Shown: positions 46,343 through 61,400 of the stretch, one piece after another
Numbering within the stretch: position 1 is the stretch's first letter
How the letters are laid out: each line of letters begins with the position of its first letter
Source of the DNA: an uncultured Clostridia bacterium
Lineage (GTDB): Bacteria > Bacillota > Clostridia > Christensenellales > UBA1242
Reading direction: 5' to 3'
DNA length: 64,000 nucleotides
Assembly: GCA_934777435.1 (NCBI GenBank)
Contig: CAKVNK010000002.1
Coordinates: 337,928 to 401,927, forward strand
Notes under the pieces: generated by a model
Told to the model about the DNA's origin: nothing
What the model saw: the letters and a program-made list of their open reading frames with translations, nothing else
Database searches by the model: none
Program-made: the position numbers and the translations under genes

Positions 46343-46371
46343 TTGAATTTTTTGTCAAAATAGTATACAAT
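46343..46371 (+). promoter_or_regulatory. Promoter of the giant surface protein gene
   Basis: TTGAAT (46343-46348), 17-bp spacer, TACAAT (46366-46371). Confidence 0.65.
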
Positions 46372-46375
46372 ACTA
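46361..46375. promoter_or_regulatory. Inverted-repeat operator overlapping the -10 box
   Basis: TAGTAT-ACA-ATACTA is a perfect inverted repeat covering the -10. The sequence TAGTATACAA also recurs as a direct repeat 14 bases downstream. Its position suggests repression of the giant gene. Confidence 0.55.
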
Positions 46376-46436
46376 GTATACAAAATTGAGTGTTTGGATT
46401 GAACGAAAAGCTTAGATACATTTAGGGAGGGCGATT

Positions 46437-49400
46437 ATGTTGAAAATCACAAGAAAAAGCACAAAAGTAATAGTGACATCAATCATCACATTTTTGATGG
46501 CTGCACTTTTTGCTTTAACTGGTGTTGGCATAGGCTTGGCATTTTGGAATAGAGATGATGGAGGGAAAAAGCCAACCAATCCAATCATATGGTCATCGGA
46601 CAAATATGATGGTGGGGCACCAGATACGTCAAGTTGGTTGAAGGGTGACACATTTGCAAAACGTGGCACAAAAACATACACAATCAACTCAGCACGTTCA
46701 TTTATGAAATTTGTTGAGATAGTTAACAGCGGTGCGGCTGCGGACTATAACTATTTCCGTGAATACACAATTTACCTCAACAAAAACATAGATATGGACG
46801 GGCACAACATAACCCCTATTGGTAAGAAGTTGACTGATACATCAGGCAACGCTTTTTCGTCTTTCCAAGGTATCTTTGATGGTTCATACTACACAATCAG
46901 CAATGCGAACATCCAAGGTAATGGTTTGTTTGGATATGTTGAAGATGCAACAATTCGCAACATAGGTTTGTACAACTGCAATATTGAAAGTGATGCAGAC
47001 TATGTCGGTGGTTTGGTAGGTGAAGGCATCAACACAACAATCGAAAACTCATATGTACGTTTAGGTTCAATTTCAGCAACACGTATAGCCGGTGGTTTAG
47101 CAGGTAAGTTAACCATAGACCGAGTAAAGAACACAAATCTCCCAGAAAACATAATTGTAAACAGTTTTGCAGATACAACCATAAACTCAAACAGTAATGG
47201 TGGTCTTGTTGGTGAAATTGTATCTAACAACGATTCAGCAGAAAACGATGGTAAAATTTCATACAGTTACTTTACAGGCAAAAGCAAAGTAACATACATA
47301 GCAAATCCAAACATTGAGTTGGAAGAAGTTGTAGACGTAGTAAACGGAGCAAACTTCACAGCATACAATGTTCGTAAATACACAATAGAACTTTTAAGTG
47401 AAACAAATTCATGGACAAACTACCAACACGTAGAGAACAGCCCAGCAATGGACTTCAACTACCCAATGTTGGCAGAATATGTAAAAGTGTTCATGACAGG
47501 TTCAGCATACGAAAACGTAATGGTAAAAGATGGTGCAGTAGAAAATGTAACCACACTTTACGATGCGTTTAAAGCGGTAAGGAACAACCAAACAGCCGAG
47601 ATTAACGTTATTGTTGAACAAGTAACAATGGAAGAAACTGCGGTTGCAAGCAATGGTGCAGAAGTAACCCTTAATGCGGCAGTAGACACAAAAATCTTGC
47701 GTAGTACAGATAGCCGAGAAGTAGAGAATATGGTTGTAGGTGCAACAGGTTCAACACTTATCCTTGGTGACAAAGATGCAACAGAGTCAAGCCCAAAACT
47801 TGTGCTTGATGGTCAAAAGGACATAGTAGAGAAGAACGACCTTAAATCTGGTGCACTTGTTTATGCACAAGGTGAAGATTTTGACATTTACAACAACGTA
47901 GTATTGCAAAACAACGTAAACAACACCACTAGTTACGGTGGAGCATTATGCATCTTTGCGGTAGACAGCGGTGTTCCAGGAACAGGCGTAGACAGTAATA
48001 AATTTGAATCAGGCATAACCCTTACCGGCATAGAAGTGTCTAACTGTGAAGCAAAGAATGGTGGTGGTATTGCAGTAATTTCCAGCGTGGTAACTATTGA
48101 CAATGCAAGTATTAGCAACAACACTGTTGTTGGTAATAATGGCGTTGGTGGGGGCTTGGCACTTGGCTTGGATACACCTAATGAACCTGAATTTGTTGCG
48201 ACAGCTACACAGTATGGTGGTAAAGCTAAAATTGAAAACATGGGTCGTTTGCAGTATATATTTGGTAACAACAACTTGAAGAATGTAACTGTGAATGGAA
48301 ATTCAACTTCTGACCTCGGTGGTGGTATTTGGTGTTCTGGTATATTAAAAATGACAGATTGTTACATACACCATAATGCGGCTGGCAATGGCGGTGGTGG
48401 TGTTTGGATTTGTAACAGTTATAATGGCAATGTATCCACAACATCAAATGTATATATCTATAATAATGCAATTTCAAATTCTAGTGGTGGTAAAGGTGCA
48501 GGTATTGGTACTAATCACGTTGAAATCAATTTTTCGTCAACAACTTATATTTACAGAAATGGAGGTGGCGACACTTCAAACACATATACCACAACATCTA
48601 AAACTGCTGGTATTGCGGGTGGTGGATGCCATTTCCAATACACATGGGGCACTTTAAACGGATTTATTTACGAAAATGGTGCTCAATTTGGTGCAGGTGT
48701 GTATTACTGGTTATCCAGTGGTAGCAATAAACCATCATCTCATTTGATTGTGAATGCAAAAATAAATGATAACATTGCTCAACAAGGCGGTGCTATGTTT
48801 ATTTCAACAGACAGTCAATCTCCATTTACAAGCAGCACAAGCGTGTTGTTTGGTCGTGTGTCAAATGAAAAGACAATATACGGCAATAAAGCAACTTATG
48901 GTGGTGGTATTTATTATGGTGGCTCTGCATCTAATTTAGAAAATGCTACAACTGGTTTGAGTGTTTCAATTTGTCAAGATAATACTGCTAGTGCTTCAGG
49001 TAATAACACTTATGGTCTCGGTAGCAGAACCTATTACTACATGAATTATGGCTACAGTGCACCAACTGGGCATACGGTTTATTTCCTTGATAAAACTAAT
49101 ATATCATACAATCAAGTTGGGCCATCTAATGCACAATGGAAGATTGCAAGTTTTAATTTAAATTCTACAAGTTTGCAATATATTCGAACATCTAATCCGT
49201 CGGAGTACAATACTAACCAAAGTGGTAATATGTATGCAACTATGTATCGACCGGTTCAACTATATTCAACAACAGATGGGAAATATACAACTTGTTACCA
49301 AATTGCGACATATAACTATGGCTATGTTGTTGATGATTCAGATTTGTGGAAACAAACAAGTCTTTGTATTTTGTATTCGTCGATGGGTAGCTTTTCAGAT

Positions 49401-52400
49401 TATTCTGATAGTAGTGGGGCACCTGAAGGACATCTACCAAACTTAAAAGCTATTACAGGTTGGACTGCTAAAGGTTGGGAAACATCTTCTGGGACAGCGG
49501 TAAGCTTTGGGACAAATGGCAGTCCATTAAAAGTTAACGTTGTAAACACAAATTTGTATGCAACATATACTCGTCAACAAACACAATATTTCAAACCAAA
49601 TGGTGGTTCAGGCAATCAAATTTCAAAGACTGCAACATTAACTTATAGGCCAGCAGATGGTACAAGGGTGTCAACCACTGTGCAATTCTTTAGTAATACC
49701 TTTACAGCCCCAACAAATCAAATATTTGCGGGCTGGAAACAGGGTTCAAGCACTGCAACATACGAAAACTACACAATGTATCAATCGGGCGAAACTGCAA
49801 CAATTTCAGTTAATGCCAGTTCAGACCCAACCTTGTATTTCTACGCACAATGGTCGGAACAGACATGGTATTATGGTTATCTTGATGCAAATGGTGGCGA
49901 AATTCAAGGTCAAAACACCAGTCTTACAGTTACAACTGTTGGCTCATATGGATTTAACAGAAGTGGTAAGGTATATAAAAATGCAAATGCAAACAACGAT
50001 ACATTAGCTATGGCTAAAGTTTCTTTTGCAACATATGCTGCAAATCAAACAGTTACTGTACCTGTGTCTTACTCAAGTGCAACAGGTGTAAGTTATGGCT
50101 TCTTTAGCAAATTGGATGCTTCACAACCTTCATGGACTTATTCAACAACAAGCACAGATAGTACTATCTATGCACATACAAATGATAGTTTGACTTCAAA
50201 AACAGTCACTTACACTGTTGCTACTGCAGGTGCACACCATTTCTATGTCGGCTTTAGATATGGCTTTCATGAAACCACTAAAAATGGAGATCTTACACCT
50301 CTTTTAAATTCAACAAAATATGGTGAAAAAGGTGAAATTCATAACCAAAAACTTATTACCCCATTGACCTGGACAGGTTATTTGTATTATATTAACTTCT
50401 CTGTTACATTGCCAGACACTGGTGCAACATTTGCCAATGTGTCAAATTGTAGAGTAGAAGGGGTTACATCTTTAGATAATGGTTCAGGTAAAAATACAAG
50501 TGGTTATTATCCATTTAAAAGAGTTGGCGATTATTATGAAAGTGGCAACCAAGGGGTAAATTGTTCATTAGCTGTTTATCAGTTCTTCTTCACCACATTA
50601 CAAGACAATGCAACAGTTGTATTTGATGCAATCCAAAGCAGTGAAAGCGGTTTTGACTATGCTGTGTTTGGTCAACTTGATAAATATGTTATGAATGGAA
50701 CAACGCCTTGGACTTGGAGCAGAGTAGCTGAATCTACTGTTGCTTATTTGCATCAGTCATTAAAAAATAAAACTTCAAATACGCCTTACCAAATTGTTTA
50801 TCAAGTTCCAACTGCTGGGCAACACTATTTCTTCTGGGCGTTTAGAAAAGACGTATCAGCAGGTTATGGCAATGATAGTGTGAGAATCAAATTACACACT
50901 GAAACTGTTGACTACTCAACATCTTATAAGACAGCCGTAAGTTCAAATAGTACAACAACCACTTATGTTACACCAATTCAAACAACAAATAATGGTGCAA
51001 ACAAAGATACAACAGCAACATATGCTTTAAATGTTGATAGCGATGGTTACTATTATAGTGGTAATAAAACTATACCTAATTCTGTTGCCTTATATAAATG
51101 GGTATTCAATACAAAATATGCAAATCAAACAGTAACATTCCAAGTTATAAATTATGCAGAAAGTAGTTTTGATTTTGGTTTGTTTGCTAAATTAGATACT
51201 GTTGTTTCCTGGACAAGTACGGCTTATACTACAAATGTTCACAAATCATTCAAGGGGTTATCTAAAAACATAGAACAATATGTCGTTTATACAGTTCCTG
51301 CTGCTGGTGAGCATTTTATATACTGGGGCTTTAGAAAAGATGGTTCTGGTGATCCATATAATGACTGTGTAAAAGTTAAACTTCAAACTACACCAACGGT
51401 TACTGAACAATACAACAAAACATACAATCTTCCAACAGCAACAAGATTGGGCTATGAATTTACTGGTTGGGAAAAATCAACTTCAGTAAGCGGAAAAACC
51501 ACTGATTTATTTACTGCAGCTTATAATTCTTCATATAGAAATGATATTACAAAAAGTAAATATTACGTAGCTTCTGGTGATGTTGGTGGTTTATCAAGCA
51601 CAAATGGTGGCGGATTATCTTATACTTCTTATAGTGTGCTTGGACCATATCCAGTTGATTTTAAAGCTTATAGTTCTGTAGGTAGTGTTGTTAGACCTTC
51701 AATTTTTGTTTGGAATTTAAATCAAAGCAATGGCACATTGTTGGAATTATGGTTCTATTCTTCTTCAACAACTATCTCTTCAAAAATAACAAGTTTCTCA
51801 TCACCTTTCACAATTCCTAGTGGAACTGTGGCTGTTTTGGCGGTGTTTGATGAGCAAAATTTGTCCTCAAAATGGAATAATGATGTTCAAAATCAAATAA
51901 CATGCACAAATACATTGCATTATGTTGTGTATGATGGTGACTATGTTACAACAAAGGCTAATCACAACCTTAAAGCGGTTTGGGCTGATGGTAAGTGGGG
52001 AACAAAAACTCAGTTTGAATCAGGTATGCTGCGTTTGTTTGGTATGGACGTTAAAACAGAATTAACAGGTGTAAGGTTTGATTCAATGTCTGGCATTGAT
52101 ACATATAACCTTGGATTGTCTAATGCGGGTGAAGAACAATATACAGACACACGCTTGCGTCTAACAAATGGTATTCCAATTTATCGCCAAGGCTCAACAA
52201 ATAACTTTGCGTTTGTTTTAAGCAAAACAATCACATTTGATAATTCATTGCTAGACATGTTCTCTGGCTATAAAGCTCTTCAAACTGTGGAATTTTACAA
52301 TGTGAGTGTTGGAACTAACAACCGAACAATGGCAAACATGTTCCGTGGCTGTTCAAATTTAACAAAGGTTGACTTTGCAAGTTTTAATACATCACAAATA

Positions 52401-55400
52401 TCAAATTATAGATATACCTTCTTGAACTGCAATGAGTTAGAAAGCATCCTGAATTTAAATAAATTATTCAAATATACAGGAACATATACTCTTGCTGCTT
52501 CAAGTATGTTTGAAAATTGCTTTGCATTGAAAAAAATTGAAGCAGATTTTAATAATAGAAATTGTGATTTGGTAAGTATGTTCCTTAATTGTCATTCTCT
52601 AACCTTTGCTAAACTTGCAAATTTCAAGGGTGATACAAGATCAATGTTCTCTTCTTGTACCAGTCTTGATGAAATTGAATTTATTAATGGGGCAACAACA
52701 AATGCGATTTCGATGTTTGCAGAGTGTACCAAATTTTCAGGTTCTGAATTGACAGGTTTGGATATGTCTAACACCACATCTGTTCAAAACATGTTCTATA
52801 ATTGTGTAAATTTGTATGACGTTGTAGATAGTCAAAACAGTGGTGATACACTTGACGGCTTGCAAAGCTTGGGCACCGTAGCTGGCAAATTAACAAGCAT
52901 GTCTTATATGTTCTACGGATGTAGCAAACTTACCCATGTGAATTTCTCTGCAAATATAGACACATCAAAAGTTACAAACATGAGTCATATGTTCTACAAC
53001 TGTTCATCATTAAGGACATTGCCTATTGAAAACTTTGTTATTTCAAGTGGATGTTCTGTTGCAAATATGCTTAATATTGGTATATCAAATAAAATGGAAT
53101 CATTTACTGCACCTAAAACTATTGCTTCAGGTATAACAATTCCATTCACATTGCATACAGCGACAAGCAGAATGTATTGTGATTTAAGTGATTCTATTGG
53201 TATAGAAAATTCAATTGCGCAAGTTACAAATTTAACCAGCGCACATCAAGGTTTATATATTTGGCGTGGTTCAGTTTTAACTTTGGGCTGTAAAGATGGT
53301 GAAGGCTGGATTGATAAATCTAAAGCATCTGAAGAAGATTATATTTGGAAAGAATCTGGCACAGAAGGACAAGTAGTTAAAGTAGAAGCAATTATTTCAT
53401 GGGAATATCTCTTAGGCGAACTTCCTGTTGCTTATAGAATGGATGGTTATTATTTCACAGGTTGGTCTACAGCTGATGGACAACAAATTGCTATGTTAGA
53501 TTCTATCCGTAAGGATACAACAGCGTATGCAACATGGGCAGAAAACAATGTGACCATTACAGTGTGTAAAGATGATGCTATTTGGACTGGGTTCTTGTCA
53601 TCAATCCGCAACAGCAGTTATTGGGGTAAAAATGCAAATTATGGCGACATAACTATTGTGGATAAAAATGGTAATCGTCATAATTACACATCATTGATTG
53701 ATGATAGCAATTTGGCAAATATTACATTCAAAGGTTTTCCTGTTGGCACATATTATCTTATGGCACCAGCATCAGAATATAACTGGACAACCGTTAACTG
53801 TGGTGCTATAGAAATAACTAAAGAAACAGATGTCTACTTAACAAACCTTAATTACTACACACTTATTACAAACCCAACTTACACTCACTCGGGGCACACA
53901 GCAACGTCTGACGAGTCCGTGATTGGTGAACTTGCACCTTATATGAGTGAAGGTACACAACAATGGTATTCTACAAGCACAAGTTTTGCGGCAGTTAAAG
54001 CATACAATTCTACATTGAAGGCTGCAACATCACAAGATTATGTGATGTCGTGGGTTCCTATTGGCGAAACATCTGCAACAAAGGGGGTAACACTTGTAAA
54101 AGCTAGAATAAATTTAAAAGCTGGATATACAAGAAAAATCTCAACTTCTAGTAGCCCAAGTTCTGTTGTAAAAAATGCAACATATAAAATTAACTTCGAA
54201 TGCACACTTAACCAATTAAACCTTCAAGGTTCATATTGGGGGCAAGGTGGCACATTGGCATTCAAATCTGCACTATATCTAAATGGTGTATGTAAATATA
54301 CTTCTGATAAAGATGCAACATTTAATACAACAACTTTAACATATACTTATTCAGGGATATTGAGTGGTATATATACAATTTACGCAAGTTTATCACCACT
54401 TGATTCTGCATTGGACATAATGGTTAACACTGGAAAAACAGTAACTATTGCAGGTACATATAATACAACCATTTGGTATGAAGCAATTTGTGTGAATAAA
54501 AAACTGAATGGAACAACAACATCTGAAAGTACTGGTGCATCAGTTTGGTATAATGGCAAGAAAATTGATGAATTAACAAGCTCAACAGGTTCAACAGCTT
54601 GGATTGTTGATGGTGCAACGGTAACACCTATGGCACATATGGTTTTAGGTTCAACAGTGTATTCACAATTTGCACCAAATGTAACGATTAACACTTCTAA
54701 TGGTGGGGGGTTAAATGTTTCTTTGGATTTGAATTATTACGATATAACAATTAATATCCGTAAAAATGGTTCAGCATGGTCTAATTCAAATGTGTCGGTT
54801 GCATTATTTAACAATAATTCTTGTGTTTGGGCAAATAACGTTTCATCTGGTTCATCTATCACCAAAGCTGGTTTAAGTGGAAGCTCGTTTAAAATCATCG
54901 CTTCACCTGATGATAAACATTTGGGTGATTACACAGCACATACAGGCTTTACAGCGTCAGTTACAAATGCGGCTTTGAGTTTCACTTTGGATTACTACGA
55001 TATTACAGTGGCAGTTAAAAACTACAATGCTGATACAGGTAAATATTTAACTCAAACAATTTATGGTACTGTTCAATACAGCACAGTTACAATTCTTAAA
55101 GGAATTGTGTTAACACCTGCATCAACTGGAGCATATATAAACTTTACATCAAGCAATGATAGTTCTAATAAAAACCTTGGCAGCCCTATTGTTGCAGGGG
55201 TAACAAACCTTAAAGGTTACACAACAAGTTTCATGCACTGGGAATATGTGTCTGGTTCAACAACCACAGTGCTCAGTTCTTCAATCACAGCAACGGTTAG
55301 TGGTAAAGCAACTGTCAATGCAGTGTTTAAACGTTCTGGCAATGTTTATACAATCACACTTAAAAATGGCACAACTACAACCAAAACAATTTATTTAAAA

Positions 55401-58400
55401 TATGGTTATGGCTATTTTGACCAAAACACAACATTTACAAGCGATAAAAGGATAACTTCTGTTCCAACATTGAGCCAAACAGGTTATACATTTAAAGGCT
55501 ATTATTCTAGCACAAATGGTGTAGGCACAATTATAATTAACGGTTCAGGTAAAATTGTTTGTTCTGACATAGGGTTCTCGTCAAATGCTACAATCTATGC
55601 TTACTTTACAGTAAATCAATACAAGGTATGTTATAGTCCGAACAAAAATTACGGTGGTTCAGTTCCTGCCGATATTGTAGGTCAAGGCAGAGAATTCCCA
55701 GTATCAAGCACAGCGACATACAATGTTGAAGGCACATTTATGTCACAAGACGAAGCTAAGTTTGTAAACCCTGGTTATACTTTCCTTGGTTGGTCAAAAA
55801 CCGCAAGTGCAACAACTCCAACTTATCGTGCTGGTGAAAAATTCACAAACTTAACAACTGGCACAGGCTCAATATACTTGTATGCTATTTGGCAAGTAAA
55901 CAATGTTACATTGGATAGCAACTGGAGAGAACAAATTGTAAACCACGAGATCCGTGATTTATATAAATTTGCAAAAAGTATAGACTCCTGCTATGCTGAC
56001 TTTGCAGCAAGCAAACTTATTACGGATATTACAAAAATTAGATTTGTAAGATCCGCTGTTAATTGGCCATATAACTATGGCGAATTGGTTGATGATATTA
56101 ACTATGTCTACGCTCAAATTGTATTAAACAGCGGTATCATTGTTTTGGTTAACAAAGCAAATGATGGAGATATCGCATTTGCATGGCCTGGCACAATTTA
56201 TGCTCCAGTTAATTCTTCATATTTGTTTGCTAACTCCAATTCTTCGTCTGGTCAATTAGCAGATAACTTGCAATTAGCAAATTTAACATCTATATCTTTA
56301 GAGAATTTATCAACAATCAACACAACAAATATGCTTCAAATGTTCGCAGGGCTTGATTCAATCACAAACCTTGACGTTTCAGTGCTCAACGCTGGCAATG
56401 TAACAACAATGGGGGGCATGTTCTCTAAGTGCAACTCATTAACAACAATCAAACTTTTGAATTCTACTGGTTCTAATAAATTTAACACATCAAAAGTTAC
56501 AACAATGACTGCTATGTTCCGTGAATGTGCTAACCTTACAACGATTCAAGGTATTGGCGATATTCTAACAGATAGTTTGGGTGATACAACAGGCATGTTC
56601 TTTGGCTGTCAATCATTAGTAAACATTAACTTATCAGCTTGGAATACAACCAAAGTTTCTTCATTTGGTGGAATGTTTGTAAATTGTACATCATTACAAT
56701 CGGTAAATGTAGCTAACTGGAAATTTGATGCAGTAACTGACAATAGTGCATTTATTAATATGTTTAAAGGTTGTACATCTCTTACATCACTCGACTTAAG
56801 CAGTTGGAATTGGACACAACTTTCAGAAGTATTAAATTATGATTCAGTATTATTAGTTGATGGATGCACAGCACTTACAGATTTCTATACACCATATAGT
56901 CTTGATTCAAAGATATTAATTTCAGCACCAGTGTCAATGTATGCTGTTGATGGTCCATATGTTGGCATAACAACAGCGGACAATGATAATAATTTCATGG
57001 TGCCAAAATATCCAGAACACTATTCAAAAACAGCAAAAATTGCTGGTATGAAATTTGATAACGAAACAATACAAAATGGAATATACAATGCTTCTTACTA
57101 CGATGGTTTCAACTATGCTTATTCAATGGAATACGATTCAATAGAAGATACATCTAAATCTCAAACCACTGTTCAAAATGTTACATACACCATTACTGGC
57201 GTAACATGTGACGGAACAGCAGTTACTGCTTCAAGTGGTAAATACAATGGTTTAAGCTTATCTTCAACAGCTATTTCTGGCACACCAACCAAAGTTGGTA
57301 CATATGTGTTCACTATTAAAGCAACACACACACCAAGTGGAACAAATGTAACAGCAAAAATCACTGTTGTTGTTGGCAAAGCAACAATGGTAGCACCTAC
57401 AGTTACAGTTGCTACAGACGGTAAAGTAACATGGACAAGCGTAACAGGTGCAACATCATACCAAATCAGTATTGATGGCACGACCTGGACAACAGCAACA
57501 AGTGGTGTAAATTACAACAGCACAATCGTTGCAGCAACAGGTTTAAGAACAGTGCGTGTACGTGCGGTTACAACAAACAGCAACTACAACACAAACGGTA
57601 ACATTGGTTCAAAAGGTGTATATGTATACAGTCTTACAGTGAACAAAGGCACAGGTATTGCAAGTGTTACAGGTGCTGGCAGTTATATTGGTGGCAGAGT
57701 GGTAACAATCACTGCAACCGTAAGCACAGGTTACGCTTTCAAAGCATGGACAGGTGCATGCACAGAAACTACAGTAGGTGCAAGAGTGACTATCCCAACA
57801 GTGTCTGCATCTTCATACACTCTTACAACAACAGCGACCGCAACTGCAAAAACTTACACACTTTTATTCAATGCAAATGGTGGTACGGTTTCCACAGCAA
57901 GCAAGAGTGTTACATTCAACAACACTTATGGTGATTTACCAACACCAACAAGAACTGGCTATACCTTTGCTGGTTGGAAAGAAGATTACCTTGTAAATCA
58001 AACCAAAACAATCACAAATTCTAAATCTTATGGTTTCTATAACACATCACTTACTCATGATTTGGAATCAAACACAACTTATGGGTTCTATGCAAAGGTT
58101 AAAGTGAATAGTCCACAAACCATTGCATTATATCTTGATGGTGGATATGTATGTCCAGTTAAAATTGCTGGTAACGGCAATTGGCAAGTATTCTCAGGTA
58201 CATTTACAACCGGCGATGTAACAAAATATACACACGGTGGAACAAAAGTTGTAACACTTTACAACATTCCATCATCTGGTGATGCAGCGAACCCAGCAAG
58301 TCTTGATGGTTTTGTATTGTATAAAATTAATTCAACAAATGTAACAAACACAACAGTTATTACAAAAGCCCAAAATCATAGTTTGGTTGCTCATTGGACA

Positions 58401-61400
58401 GCAAATACATCTACTGCATACACAGTGGAACATTACCAACAAACTTTGGCTGGCGGCAACAATTACACAAAAGTTGCAACAGAAAGTTTAACTGGTACAA
58501 CTGGTGCTGCAACTAAAGCAACCGCAAAAACTTACACAGGCTTTACAAGTCAAACCATTACTCAAGGCATAATCGCAGGTGATGGTTCAACAGTGGTTAA
58601 AGTTTACTACAATCGTAACACTTACACCTTGACCTTAACAAAGGGTACAGGTATTAACACATTTACTTCAACCCTCACAAATGCAAATGGTTTGGTATCT
58701 GTAAACGGACAAGTTTACACAGTACGTTATGGTGCATCTGTTCCATACAGTGCAACATTGTTAACAGGTTATGAATCATTAACATACAAGGTTGGTTCAA
58801 CAACTGTATCAAGCCCTTACACAATGGGTGCAGCAAATGCAACAATCACTGCAAGTGCAACTGCTAAAAAATATACAGTTACATTTGACGCAAATGGTGG
58901 TTCAGTTTCAACAACAAGCAAGAGTGTGTCATATAACAGCACTTACGGAGATTTACCAACTCCAACAAGAACTGGTTACACATTTGTTGGCTGGAAACAA
59001 TCATTGCTTAATTCAACAAGTGTCTATACACACCCAACAAGTACATGGCTTGATGGTTGGAGTGTTGGTATATCATTGAAAACAATGGGTATCAACTTAA
59101 CCGAAAATAAACAATATCGTTTTGCGTTTGATATTAGAATTAACAAAACAGGGGCAACTCAACCTTGGAATACAAATACATTATTCATCAACAGCAAAAC
59201 TTCAGGCAGAGTGTATCGTGTAAGTGATAATAGTGCTGCAACATCTAACACTATTACAGATAGTTGGGTAAGATATTATGGTGTATTCACATATCACGAT
59301 AATTCAACTGGCTCAAATTATCAAAATGATCCTATTCACATTTATCCAAGTTATGCAAGTGACGGAAGTATTCCAACACAAATCACTAACTTGGAATTGG
59401 TTGAAGTTTCATCAACAGGATTAACAACTTCAGCAACAACTGTATCACAAAGCAGAAATCACTACTTATATGCTTTATGGCAAGCAAATGCACTTACATT
59501 TAATGCTCAAACTGTAACAAAAACTTACAGCACAACAGCAACAAGTGTTACTTACGCTGGTGCAAGCAATGGTACAGGCAATTACAGTTACGCAATCACA
59601 GCAGGAAATTCAAGCAGTTACTTCACTGTGAGCGGAACAACAATTTCTATCAAAGCAGGCACACCAGCAGGTAGTTATGCTTTGACAATTCGTGCAACAG
59701 ATACATTAAGCAAAGTAACAAAAGACGCTGTTATTACTGTTAAGATTAACAAAGCAGCAGGCTCAATAAGTTATGCAACCAAAGCAATTACCAAAACATA
59801 TGGAGATGCAGCATTTACAAATCCATTAACAAAAACTGGTGACGGCACAGTAACTTATAGCAGCAGCAATGCAAATATTGCTTCTATTAACGCTTCAACA
59901 GGCTCGGTGACAATCAAGTCAGCAGGCAGTGTGACAATTACAGCAACAGTTGCAGATGGTGCAAACTACACATATGCAACAAAAACTGCAACTTACACAC
60001 TCACAATCAACACAGCGACAATCAAATACACAGCAACTGGTTATGAAGGTGTTTATGACGGCAATGCTCACACAGGTGTTGTAACAGTAACAGCACCAAG
60101 CGGTGCAACAGTTAAATTTGGCACAGTGTCAGGCACATACAACTTGACAGCATGCCCAAGTGTAACCAATGTGGCAGACAGCAAGACAGTATACTTCCAA
60201 ATCACTGCAACAAATTACACAACAATAACTGGCAGTTTCAAATTGACAATTACTCGTGCAAAAATCGCAAATGTTCCAGCACAAAGCGGAACATTAACAT
60301 ACTCTGGCAAGGCTCAATCACCAAGTTGGAGCAATTACTCAACAACACAATTAACCATTGGTGGAACAATCAGTGGCACAAATGCTAACACTTACACAGC
60401 AACATTTACTCCAACAGCAAACTATGCATGGAGTGATGGCACAACAACTGCAAAGAGTGTAAGTTGGACAATCGGCAAGAAAGCATTAACAGTTACAGCA
60501 AACAGCAAATCTGTAACATATGGTGATGCATTGCCAACCTACACTTACACAATCACTGGGTATGTAAACAGCGAAACAGAATCTGTTTTAACAACAAAAC
60601 CTACCGTGGCATGTGCTTATGCAAGATTTGGCAATGTTGGCAGTTACGACATCACAGTAACTGGTGCGGCAGCAACAAACTACAGTTTCACTTACAAAAC
60701 TGGCAAATTAACAGTTAACAAACGTACAGTTACAGCAACATGGCCAAGCACAGTAACCTTTGGTTATGACGGCAACAGCCATACAGTAACAGCAACCATA
60801 GGCAACCTTGTGAACAGTGATGCAGTGGCATTTACTTACTCTGACACAACAACAGCAACAGCAGCAGGTAAATACAAGGCAACAATCAGTGGCTTGTCTG
60901 GCACAAAATCAGGCAACTACTCATTGCCAGCAAACACATCACAAGATTGGTCTATTGGCACAGCAACTGTAATCTTAACAGTTAATTCATCAGCGACAGT
61001 TGTATACGGCAAAACCGCAACAGTAAGTTACAAATCAAATGTTGCAGGTAAGTTTACAATAACTTCAAACAGCACAGATTATGTAACAGTTGCAGCAGGT
61101 TATACACAAACTGTTACAGCAAACACAGCATACACATTTACAATCAATGGTGTAAAAGCAGGCAGTGGCACAATTACAGTGTCATTTGCACCAACAGATA
61201 GCAAAAACTATTCTGCACCTGCAAACAAAACAGTTAATGTAACAATTAGCAAAGCACAAGTTGCAAAACCAACAGCAAAAACTGGTTTAACTTACACAGG
61301 TTCAAGCATTACAGGCGTAACATATTCAACCGGCATTGGATACTCATTAAAGAGTGGTTCAACAGCAGCAACAAACGCTGGTAATTACAGTGCAGTGTTC

